This document shows, in pieces, positions 9,294-16,736 of a DNA stretch of 64,000 nucleotides. A model generated the notes under the pieces. It did no database searches and was not told the origin of the DNA. It was given only the letters and a program-made list of their open reading frames with translations. Position 1 is the first letter of the stretch; each line of letters begins with the position of its first letter. Both the position numbers and the translations under genes were made by a program. The stretch comes from CAWJNF01 sp963844235 (GTDB lineage Bacteria > Actinomycetota > Thermoleophilia > Gaiellales > Gaiellaceae), in assembly GCA_963844235.1 (NCBI GenBank), contig CAWJNF010000001.1:558001-622000 (forward strand). The letters run 5' to 3'.

Positions 9294-10249
9294 CGCGTTC
9301 TCGTCTCGTCGTGCGCCTGGGCGAGCAGCGAGCCCAGCGTCTCCGCGTAGTCGAGCAAGTCGACGTCCAGGATCGCGACGTTCCGGCGGTCCCACAGCAG
9401 CTTCTCGAGCTTGGAGGGCGACTTCTGGACAGCCCAGCTGACGACGCGGCTGTCGAACGGCTGCTGCCCCCAGATGCGATGCAGGATCACGCGCAGGTTC
9501 CAGTCAGCGAGGCCGTAGCCGAGGAAGAGGAAGTGAGCCTCGTTCATGTGCGCCATGAGCGTGGCGGGAACCAGGTTCGCGATGTCCGTCTGCGCGAGGT
9601 AGTCGATGTAGTGGTCCTCGGTGATGACGAAGCTGTCGCCGTGGGCGCTTTGCCTGTCGATGGCGCCGTGGAGCTTCAGCAGCACCGTTTGCCCGCGCGG
9701 CTGGAGCTCGCGATAGCGGTTCGGCTGCTCGATCACCTGCTCGCCGCCTTCAGGGGGGTGGTGCACGAACTTCCCCTGCAGCTCGCCCTTGGCGACGTAG
9801 ACGACTACGTCCAGTGGCTCGCCAGCGACACTGAAGGCGTGCTCGACCAGGTCGTCGTAGTTGGTGGTGACAATGAGCAGGCCCGCGACCGGACCGTCCC
9901 GCTCGCGCATCAGGCGCGGAACGGCTGCGAGCATTCGATGAAGCGCGGTCGGCTCGACATCCCGGTCGAAGATGCGTCGTAGCTCCTCGTAGAGGACGGG
10001 CGCGCCGGTCATCGCGTGGACGTACTGTGCGACGCGGGTGAGATCTGTCGGCTCGTCTCGAGGGTAGGCGTACTCACCGGCGAGGTACGCGGCGAGCTCG
10101 GGCCCGCTCGGCATGTAGGGACCGTGGAACGGATCGATGCCGGCGGGCCTGCCGCAGAGGGTCGCGCCCGCGCCGAGAAACGGGATTACCTTCCCCTCGA
10201 GGAGGCGGCGCCGGACGATCGTACAATGAGCCTCGAGATCCTCGTTCAA
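9290..10249 (-). CDS. SIR2-family effector of SIR2-STAND module 2
   Basis: This 319-residue protein has IPFLGAGATL at residues 22-31, LIVTTNYDDLVEHAF with N130, LLKLHGAIDR with H194, and FLFLGYGLADWNLRVIL at 241-257. The start is taken as TTG 10249 because GAGGAGGGG lies 7 bases upstream; an in-frame GTG further upstream has no such site. It is a clear paralogue of the SIR2 at 1805. Its TGA overlaps the GTG of the WD40-STAND gene. It starts 14 bp after the second old-yellow-enzyme gene, so OYE-OYE-SIR2-STAND look like one operon on the minus strand. Expected activity is NAD(P) hydrolysis under control of the STAND partner (inference). Confidence 0.85.
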   Translation of the reverse strand: MNEDLEAHCTIVRRRLLEGKVIPFLGAGATLCGRPAGIDPFHGPYMPSGPELAAYLAGEYAYPRDEPTDLTRVAQYVHAMTGAPVLYEELRRIFDRDVEPTALHRMLAAVPRLMRERDGPVAGLLIVTTNYDDLVEHAFSVAGEPLDVVVYVAKGELQGKFVHHPPEGGEQVIEQPNRYRELQPRGQTVLLKLHGAIDRQSAHGDSFVITEDHYIDYLAQTDIANLVPATLMAHMNEAHFLFLGYGLADWNLRVILHRIWGQQPFDSRVVSWAVQKSPSKLEKLLWDRRNVAILDVDLLDYAETLGSLLAQAHDETRTR

Positions 10250-10263
10250 ATGGGCGCCCCTCC

Positions 10264-11592
10264 TCAGCGTCGACACGCTGTCGGCGCACCGGTGGGAAAG
10301 GGCTCGAAGACCGAGTAGATCTCGCGGATCATCTCCTCGCGCGACGCGAAGCGGCTCTCGTCGTAGCAGCCGATCGGGTGCTCGAGCACGTTGAAGAGGC
10401 AGAGGTTGCAGAAGGAGCAGGGCTGCGGAGGGCGATCGTGGCCGGCCGCCCAGAGCGCCAGCAGGTCCGGGTTGGCGATCAGCCCGCGCGCGACCGTGAC
10501 CGCGTCGCAGTCGCCGCGCGCGATCGCGCCGGCCACGACCGAGGCCGTCTGGAAGCCGCCCGTGCAGAGCACCGGGATCGAGACCGCCTGCTTGACGGCG
10601 CGGGAGTCGGCGAGGTTCGCGCCCTCGACGTCCTCCGGCGGGATCGACCAGCGCTTCGCGAGCAGCCGGTTCACGGGCCAGAGCGAGAACATGAGGTAGT
10701 TGCGGAACGCGTGGCGTCCGCTCGAGAGCATCGTGTCGTAGGTGCGCTTCACCTCGCGCGGGGTGAACGCCCCGGCCGGGTTGCGCGGGTGCGGGAAGGC
10801 GTTGCCGGTCGAGACGTGGATCGCGTCCGCGCCGGCTTCCTCGAGCCAGCGGCACACCTGCGCCGACTCCTCAACGGTGTTGCCGCGGCGAGACCAGGGG
10901 AAGAACGCGTTGCCGTGCTCCGTGGCCGAGATCTTCACCTGGACGTGGTAGTCGCGACCGACCTCGGCGCGAATCGCCCGCACGACGTCGAGCAGGAGCC
11001 TGGCCCGGTTCTCGAGCGGACCGCCGTACTCGTCGTCCCTCGTGTTGATCGCGCTCGAGAGGAACTGCGTGAAGAGGTAGCCGTTCGCGCCGTGCACCTC
11101 GACCCCGTCGAGGCCGGCCTCCCGAGCGCGAGCCGCCGCCCGCGCGAACGCGCGCGTTACCTCGTCGATCTGCGTGCGGGTCATGGCCTCGACGGGAAAG
11201 CCGTGCAGCTCGTCCGACTTGCTCGTCGGGCCCAGCCCGCTCGGGAACTCGAGGCCTCCGATATCCCGCTGCCGCCCTGCGTGCGCGAGCTGCACGATGT
11301 ACCTCGACCCTGCGTCTCGCACCCGCTCGCCGAGCTCGCGCCAGAAGGGGATCCGGTCGTCAGAGTCGATCGTGACGAAGCCGGGCACGATGCGACCGCG
11401 CACGTCCACGCCCGTCCACGACGAGATGATCGCGCCGACACCGCCGCGTGCGAAGCGCAGCTCCCAGCTGATGCGCGCCTGCGACCCACGGCCGTCGTAG
11501 CTGTCGAAGCGTCCCGCGACGCTCGAGCGCAGGACCCGGTTCTCGAGGGTCAGGTTGCGGAAGGCGAGCGGCTCGAGGTACGGCTCGGTCAT
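10264..11592 (-). CDS. Old yellow enzyme-type NADH:flavin oxidoreductase (second of tandem pair)
   Basis: This 442-residue protein is an FMN TIM-barrel ene-reductase of the OYE/2,4-dienoyl-CoA reductase group. It shows ENRVLRSSVAGRFD at the N-terminus, YIVQLAHAGRQ, GVEVHGANGYLFTQFLS, YGGPLENRARLLLDVV and GGFQTASVVAGAIARGDCD. A cysteine cluster near the C-terminus (CSFCNLCLFN, then a further Cys about 11 residues on) is the type that binds a 4Fe-4S cluster. The extra C-terminal FAD/NAD domain of full dienoyl-CoA reductases is missing, so electrons must come from elsewhere or directly from NAD(P)H. ATG 11592 overlaps the stop of the upstream paralogue (ATGA). The SIR2 gene follows 14 bp downstream. 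Confidence 0.88.
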   Translation of the reverse strand: MTEPYLEPLAFRNLTLENRVLRSSVAGRFDSYDGRGSQARISWELRFARGGVGAIISSWTGVDVRGRIVPGFVTIDSDDRIPFWRELGERVRDAGSRYIVQLAHAGRQRDIGGLEFPSGLGPTSKSDELHGFPVEAMTRTQIDEVTRAFARAAARAREAGLDGVEVHGANGYLFTQFLSSAINTRDDEYGGPLENRARLLLDVVRAIRAEVGRDYHVQVKISATEHGNAFFPWSRRGNTVEESAQVCRWLEEAGADAIHVSTGNAFPHPRNPAGAFTPREVKRTYDTMLSSGRHAFRNYLMFSLWPVNRLLAKRWSIPPEDVEGANLADSRAVKQAVSIPVLCTGGFQTASVVAGAIARGDCDAVTVARGLIANPDLLALWAAGHDRPPQPCSFCNLCLFNVLEHPIGCYDESRFASREEMIREIYSVFEPFPTGAPTACRR

Positions 11593-12917
11593 CGGGTCGC
11601 TCCCACGGCCGCGCCGGCCGGCTCGTAGGCGGCGAGCACCTGGCGGATCATCTCCTCGCGCGAGGCGAAGCGGCTCTCCTCGTAGCAGCCGAGCGGCGTG
11701 TCGACGAAGCTCACGAGGCACTTGTTGCAGTAGGTGCAGGGCTTCGGCGCGCGGTCGAGCCCCTGGGCGAACAGAAGCGGCAGGTCGGGGTTCGCGAGCA
11801 GGGGGCGAGCCATGGACACCGCGTCGCAGTCGCCGCCCTCGATGGCTCCGGCAATGACGGACTGCGTCTGGAAGCCGCCGGCGCAGATCACCGGCACGGA
11901 GACGGCCTCCCTGACAGCTCGAGCTGCGGCGAGGTTGATGCCCTCGACCCCGCCGCGGCTCGGTCGCTCCCACCACCACTTGAAGATGCGGCTGAAGGGC
12001 CACATGCGGAACAGGACGTAGTTGCGAAACGTATGGGTGCCGCTCGAGAGCATCGTGTCGTAGGTGCGCACGAGCTCCTTGACGGCCGCGGTGCCGGCGG
12101 GGTTGCGGGGGTGCGGGAACGTTCCGCCCGACGAGACGTGGAACGCATCGACACCCGCTTCCTCGAGCCAGCGGCAGACCTGCACCGACTCCTCGAGCGT
12201 GTTGCCCTTGCGCAGCCAGGGCAGCACCTCGTTCTGGTGCTCGACCGCGGAGATCTTGAACTGGAGGTGGTAGTCGGGCCCGACCGCCGCCCTGATCGCC
12301 CGCACGACCTCGAGCGCGAAGCGGGCGCGGTTCTCGAGCGGCCCGCCGTAGTCGTCCTTGCGGTCGTTGATCTCCGAGGACAGGAACTGCGTGATCAGGT
12401 AGCCGTTGCACCCGTGCACCTCGACGCCGTCCGCGCCGGCCTCCCGCGCCCGGTAGGCGGCACGTGCGAAGTCCCCGACGACCTCGTCGATCTGGGACGT
12501 CGTCATGCGCTCGCAGGGGAAGCCGTGGAGCGGCTCCGAGTCGCTCGTCGAGGAGAGCCCGGTCGCGTGCTCGATCCCGCCGATGTCCCGCTGGCGCCCC
12601 GAGTAGGCGATCTGGACGATGTAGCGGCAGTCGTGCTCGTGCACCCGCGCGACGAGCTCGCGCCAGAACGGAATGCGGTCGTCGCGGTCGATGTGCGCGT
12701 AGCCGGGGACGATCAGGCCGCGTGGGTGCACGGGCGAGTTCGACGAGATGATCGCGCCGATTCCCGCGCGCGCGAACCTGACGTCCCAGCTGATCCGTGT
12801 CTCGGTGCCGGACCCGTCGTAGTTGTCGAAGCGACCGGACAGGCTGGAGCGGAAGAGGCGGTTCTTGACCGTGAGCGTTCGGAGCTCGAGCGGCTCGAGC
12901 GCCGCCGAAGCCGTCAC
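11589..12917 (-). CDS. Old yellow enzyme-type NADH:flavin oxidoreductase (first of tandem pair)
   Basis: This 442-residue protein is a paralogue of the downstream gene, with the same length and motifs: VKNRLFRSSLSGRFDNYDG, YIVQIAYSGRQ, GVEVHGCNGYLITQFLS, YGGPLENRARFALEVVRAI. It also has a C-terminal cysteine cluster (CTYCNKC plus a later Cys) suited to a 4Fe-4S cluster. Start GTG 12917 has GGAGG 7 bases upstream. It is the first gene of the operon that ends with the SIR2 and WD40-STAND genes. The natural substrate is unknown; both copies probably reduce activated C=C bonds with NAD(P)H. The physical link between NAD(P)H-using reductases and an NADase is unexplained. Confidence 0.88.
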   Translation of the reverse strand: MTASAALEPLELRTLTVKNRLFRSSLSGRFDNYDGSGTETRISWDVRFARAGIGAIISSNSPVHPRGLIVPGYAHIDRDDRIPFWRELVARVHEHDCRYIVQIAYSGRQRDIGGIEHATGLSSTSDSEPLHGFPCERMTTSQIDEVVGDFARAAYRAREAGADGVEVHGCNGYLITQFLSSEINDRKDDYGGPLENRARFALEVVRAIRAAVGPDYHLQFKISAVEHQNEVLPWLRKGNTLEESVQVCRWLEEAGVDAFHVSSGGTFPHPRNPAGTAAVKELVRTYDTMLSSGTHTFRNYVLFRMWPFSRIFKWWWERPSRGGVEGINLAAARAVREAVSVPVICAGGFQTQSVIAGAIEGGDCDAVSMARPLLANPDLPLLFAQGLDRAPKPCTYCNKCLVSFVDTPLGCYEESRFASREEMIRQVLAAYEPAGAAVGATR

Positions 12918-13105
12918 CCCCGACCTCCGTCGCGTCGTCGCGGCCTCGCGTCAGCCCGCCCTCGGGCGAAGGCCGAACCGCCGCAGCGAGCAGGAACCAC
13001 CGCCATCGCGCGGCTCTCCTCAGCGTCGCGTGGCGGCGACCGTACTCCGCGGCCGATGTGGTGTCAAGCCGCGCGGCGGCCTGGCAACCGGAGCGCCAGA
13101 GCGCG

Positions 13106-15154
13106 ATGATGCGCTCGGCCTTGGACGTCACGTCGCCGCCTCTCGTCTGGGATCCCTCCAGCGCCGCCGACCTCCCGGCGCTCGTCAACGAGGTGCGGGA
13201 GGGGCGCTGCGCGCTCTTCGTCGGCGCCGGGCTCTCCGTCGCGGCGGGCCTGCCCGACTGGGCGGGCCTCATGCAGCGGATAGTGGCGCTGACGGGGAAG
13301 CGAAATCGGCCCCGCGCCACGAGCACCGAGCTGCGGCGTCTGCTGCGCGCGAACCGCTTCGCCGAGGTCGCCGACCAGTGCCGGACGATCCTCGGGCGGG
13401 AGCTCTTCTACGAGGCGTTGCGGGCCGAGCTCGGCCGCGACGTCGAGCTGTCGCCGGTACACCGGACGATCGTCGAGACGCCGTACGCCTGCGTCGTGAC
13501 GACGAACTTCGACACGCTGCTCGAGGACGCGTACGCGAGATGGGGCACCCACGGCCTGCCCAAGGCGCCGACCAGCGCGGAGCTGGCCCGGCTCGGCACG
13601 CTGCTCCACGACGGAGGCTTCTTCATCCTGAAGGCCCACGGAAGCATCGACGACGACGCGAGCATGGTGTTCACGGCGGAGGACTACCGCCGGATCATCC
13701 ACGCGAACCCGGCCTTCCAGTCGATCTTCTCGGCCCTCCTGCTGACACGCGCGGTCCTGTTCGTCGGCTACTCGCTCTCCGACCCCAACTTCCGCCTCCT
13801 GCTCGACAGTCAGCTCACGACGTTCGGGGAGGAGGTGCCGGGCCGCTACGCGGTGATGGCCGGCGTGGGGGAGGCCGAGCGGGACATCCTCTGGCGGACG
13901 GCGCGCATCCGCGTCTTCTCCTACGAGGAGGGCCAGCACCAGCGGGTCGGCGAGTTCCTCGACGCTCTGCGGGTCGCCTCGGGAGAGGAGGCGGAGGCTC
14001 CCGCTCGACCGCGTCGCGGACGTAAGGCCCCAGCCGCCCCGGCGGACGTGCAGCGCGAGACGCTGGGCCGACCGACCCCCGTCGAGAGCGTGGTGCTCGG
14101 CATCGACGGCCGCGGCGAGCGCATCGATCTCGAGCTGTATGCCGGCGTTCCGAGAGGCGGCCGCTGGCTCGGCAGCACGCGTCTACCCCCCTGGCCGGAT
14201 CTCCGGCCGGCACTGGAGACGGTTTTCGGCTCCTGGGGGTGGAAGCTCGCGTCGATCAGCCGCGTCGGCGCTCTTCTAGCCCAGGGCTTTCCGCGGGAGC
14301 TCGCCGAGCGGCTCGACGCCTTGTCCGACGACGTCTGCGTCGAGCTCGAGCTCACGCCCGAGGCGGCCACGCTGCCATGGGAGTGGCTGATCGTGGAGGG
14401 CACGCCGCTCTGCCTGCGTCATCCCGTCGTGCGCAGGCCGATCGGGATCAGCGAGGCCGCGCGCGGCTTCCCGTTCGTCGGGCGGCCGCTGCGCGCGCTC
14501 CTCGTCGGGGATCCCAACGAAGGCCCTCAGGCGTTGCCGGGCGCGCGCGACGAGGTCGTCGAGATCGAGCGCATCCTCAGGCGTGTCTCGGCCGACAACG
14601 TGGTCACCACCCTGCTCGGGGCGGACGCGCATACGCGGGCCGTCGTGTGCGAGATCGAGTCTGGCGACTACGACGTCGTCCACTTCGCCGGGCACGCGTG
14701 GTACGACGAGCGCCAGGCGTACCTGTGGCTGAGCGACGGCGCTGTCTTCGCCTCCGAGCTCGCCTCGATCCTCAACCGCCGCCCGCCGGCGCTGCTCGTG
14801 CTCAACTCGCACTACACCGCCTATGTTCCCGTCGGCATCCGTGACGACCCGCGCGCCGGCGTCGCGTCGAGCTCCGCCGAGGCCGTCGAGATCGCCGGGC
14901 GGCAGGCGCGTGGCTTCGCGCGCATCGCCGGGCGCGCCGGCGTCGGTGCCTACCTCGGCTGTGTCGCCCCGCCGAGCGATCCGAACGCGGCCGAGGTGGC
15001 GATCGATCTCTACCGACGCCTCGCCACCGGCATCCCGGTCGCGCAGGCGCTTCACGAGGCGCGCGTGACGACCTGCTCGATGGACGACGCCTCGGCGCTC
15101 TTCTACTCGCTCACGGGCCGCCCGGAGATCACGCTGACTGCAGCTCCGACGTAG
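13106..15154 (+). CDS. SIR2-CHAT fusion protein
   Basis: This 682-residue protein starts at ATG 13106 (an in-frame ATG at 13058 is possible but adds 16 unconserved residues). Residues 25-290 form a SIR2 domain: LFVGAGLSVAAGLPDW, CVVTTNFDTLLEDAY with N134, FILKAHGSIDDD with H178, and VLFVGYSLSDPNFR. A basic Pro/Ala linker spans ~295-320. Residues ~330-680 form a CHAT (caspase-like) domain with LRALLVGDP and VVHFAGHAW (H530). Where CHAT proteases carry the nucleophile in LNAC-x-SG, this protein reads LLVLNSHYTAY (N567, S568, H569), so the catalytic Cys appears absent. The TAG stop is formed by an intergenic palindrome. It is divergent from the OYE-SIR2-STAND operon, with 188 bp between. Likely an immunity effector; the CHAT part may only bind or sense. 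Confidence 0.85.
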   Translation: MMRSALDVTSPPLVWDPSSAADLPALVNEVREGRCALFVGAGLSVAAGLPDWAGLMQRIVALTGKRNRPRATSTELRRLLRANRFAEVADQCRTILGRELFYEALRAELGRDVELSPVHRTIVETPYACVVTTNFDTLLEDAYARWGTHGLPKAPTSAELARLGTLLHDGGFFILKAHGSIDDDASMVFTAEDYRRIIHANPAFQSIFSALLLTRAVLFVGYSLSDPNFRLLLDSQLTTFGEEVPGRYAVMAGVGEAERDILWRTARIRVFSYEEGQHQRVGEFLDALRVASGEEAEAPARPRRGRKAPAAPADVQRETLGRPTPVESVVLGIDGRGERIDLELYAGVPRGGRWLGSTRLPPWPDLRPALETVFGSWGWKLASISRVGALLAQGFPRELAERLDALSDDVCVELELTPEAATLPWEWLIVEGTPLCLRHPVVRRPIGISEAARGFPFVGRPLRALLVGDPNEGPQALPGARDEVVEIERILRRVSADNVVTTLLGADAHTRAVVCEIESGDYDVVHFAGHAWYDERQAYLWLSDGAVFASELASILNRRPPALLVLNSHYTAYVPVGIRDDPRAGVASSSAEAVEIAGRQARGFARIAGRAGVGAYLGCVAPPSDPNAAEVAIDLYRRLATGIPVAQALHEARVTTCSMDDASALFYSLTGRPEITLTAAPT

Positions 15155-15310
15155 GGCCGGATATATCCGGCCCCTACCAAACGCCGACCGCGACGTGTGT
15201 CCGGCCCGTACACGGCAGCCGCCGGCCCTACGCGACCCGCCGACCGCGACGTGTGTCCGGCCCTACGCTGATCCGCCGCCCATGACGTAGGGGCCGGATA
15301 TATCCGGCCC
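15151..15310. repeat. Intergenic GCCGGAT palindromes and a 56-bp direct repeat
   Basis: Two copies of the GTAGGGGCCGGAT/ATCCGGCCCCTAC palindrome sit at 15151-15177 and 15287-15310. The first contains the TAG stop of the SIR2-CHAT gene. Between them a 25-base segment beginning GCCGACCGCGACGTGTG occurs twice (15183-15207 and 15239-15263), with a period of 56. Together with the tRNA and the pilT promoter this accounts for the 409 bp between the SIR2-CHAT gene and pilT; I see no other gene there. Confidence 0.8.
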
Positions 15311-15358
15311 TCCTGACCTTCGGTAGAGCCTGAAAGTCACGCCGCTGGAGGCCGGAGG

Positions 15359-15440
15359 TGGGGGAGGGAGGATTCGAACCTCCGAAGGCGGAGCCAACCG
15401 GTTTACAGCCGGTCCCCTTTGGCCACTCGGGAACTCCCCC
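15359..15440 (-). tRNA. tRNA-Tyr (GTA)
   Basis: Read on the minus strand, the 82-nt cloverleaf has acceptor GGGGGAG pairing with CTCCCCC plus discriminator A. The anticodon stem ACCGG/CCGGT encloses CTGTAAA, giving anticodon GTA. A long variable arm is present (class II tRNA, as expected for bacterial tRNA-Tyr), and the T-arm is GGAGG-TTCGAAT-CCTCC. CCA is not encoded. No other tRNA is adjacent. Confidence 0.93.
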
Positions 15441-15514
15441 GGCGACCGTGCAGTGTAGCGGCGCCGCCTCCGGCTCACTGACAAAGGCCATCCCCCAGCG
15501 GGGGCAGACCTTGG

Positions 15515-15543
15515 CTAAAGCGCCTGCGCGCCTCCTCCGATAG
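15515..15543 (+). promoter_or_regulatory. Sigma-28-like promoter of pilT
   Basis: The motif is TAAA at 15516-15519, a 16-base spacer, then TCCGATAG at 15536-15543. It fits the FliA/WhiG consensus TAAA-N15/16-GCCGATAA with one mismatch at the first -10 base. The pilT start codon follows 20 bp downstream with a GAGGGGAG ribosome site between. The same layout recurs at 20489, 22295, 32825, 39341 and 31499. Confidence 0.65.
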
Positions 15544-15563
15544 GCGAGGGGAGCGCTGCCCCC

Positions 15564-16736
15564 ATGGACATCATCCACCTCCTCGCACAGACGATCGAGC
15601 TCGGCGGCTCCGATCTCCACCTGAAGGTCGACTCGCCCCCGCGCGTGCGCGTGGACGGCGTGCTCATCCCGCTCGAGGAGGCGCTCATCACGGACGACGA
15701 CACGGAGACGGTCCTCCACGTCGTGACGCAGCGAACGCCGCGCAAGTACGACCACTTCGTCGACTCCGGCGACCTCGACACTGCGTACTCGGCGCCCGGG
15801 GTAGGCCGCTTCCGCGTGAACGGCTTCCGGCAGAAGGGCTCGATCTCGTTCGCGTTCCGCTACGTGCCGGCGCTCGTCCCTACGCTCGACAGCCTCGGGC
15901 TCCCACAGGGCGTGCGGCGCCTCAGCGACGAGCACCGCGGCCTCGTCCTCGTCACCGGCGTGACCGGCTCGGGGAAGACCACGACGCTCGCGGCCATGAT
16001 CGACCACATCAACACGACGCGCCAGCAGCACATCGTGACGCTCGAGGACCCGATCGAGATCGTCCATGCCGACCGCAGCTCGATCGTGCAGCAGCGCGAG
16101 ATCGGCCTCGACGTCGGCTCCTTCCACGAGGGCATGCGGCGCGTCCTCCGTCAGGACCCCGACGTGATCCTGATCGGCGAGCTGCGCGACGAGGAGTCGG
16201 CGCGCACCGCCCTCCAGGCCGGCGAGTCCGGGCACCTCGTCCTCTCCACGATGCACACGATCGACGCGCGGGAAACCATCGGGCGCATGATCGAGCTCTT
16301 TCCACCGGAGAAGCAGCCGCTCGTCCGGCAGATCATGGCCAACGTCCTGCGCGGCGTGATCAGCCAGCGCCTCATCCCGCAGGTCGACGGCGGGCGCGTG
16401 GCAGCGGTCGAGGTGATGGTCAACACCGCACGCATCGCCGAGATGATCCGCGACTCGGCCAAGACCGACGGGATCACGAAGGCGATCGAGGAAGGCCGCG
16501 TGCACGACATGCAGACCTTCCAGCAGCACCTCGTCTCCCTCGTGCTCGACGGGATCGTCGACGAGGACACCGCCGCCACCGCGGCCACGAACCGCCACGA
16601 CTTCGAGCTCGCGCTCGGCCGGGCGCAGCGCGCCCAGCAGGCAGCCGCCGAGGCGGCCGAGAACGGCACCGACGACGAGGCCGGAAGGTTGCTGCGCTCC
16701 ACCGGCGCGCACAACCTTCGGGTATCGGGCTCATGA
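15564..16736 (+). CDS. pilT: Type IV pilus retraction ATPase PilT (first copy)
   Basis: This 390-residue hexameric AAA-type secretion ATPase has GGSDLHLKVDSPPRVRVDG at the N-terminus (PilT N-domain), Walker A GVTGSGKTTT (K138), the Asp box LEDPIEIVH, Walker B PDVILIGELRDEE, and HLVLSTMHTIDARETIGR. The C-terminal AIRNLIREGK-type motif of PilT is replaced by IAEMIRDSAKTDGITKAIEE. PilT depolymerises pili at the inner membrane. ATG 15564 follows GAGGGGAG. Its TGA overlaps the ATG of the downstream peptidoglycan hydrolase (ATGA), an unusual partner for pilT. A second pilT lies at 32860. Confidence 0.92.
   Translation: MDIIHLLAQTIELGGSDLHLKVDSPPRVRVDGVLIPLEEALITDDDTETVLHVVTQRTPRKYDHFVDSGDLDTAYSAPGVGRFRVNGFRQKGSISFAFRYVPALVPTLDSLGLPQGVRRLSDEHRGLVLVTGVTGSGKTTTLAAMIDHINTTRQQHIVTLEDPIEIVHADRSSIVQQREIGLDVGSFHEGMRRVLRQDPDVILIGELRDEESARTALQAGESGHLVLSTMHTIDARETIGRMIELFPPEKQPLVRQIMANVLRGVISQRLIPQVDGGRVAAVEVMVNTARIAEMIRDSAKTDGITKAIEEGRVHDMQTFQQHLVSLVLDGIVDEDTAATAATNRHDFELALGRAQRAQQAAAEAAENGTDDEAGRLLRSTGAHNLRVSGS

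Noticed and set aside
10264..13326. A single 1020-codon protein ending in an old yellow enzyme
   Set aside because: The upstream two thirds are the shadow of the other OYE gene in a different frame; the true start is ATG 11592 in an ATGA overlap.
577..15154. A prophage or integrative element spanning the SIR2 cluster
   Set aside because: No integrase, phage structural or conjugation gene and no att-like direct repeats at the edges were found.
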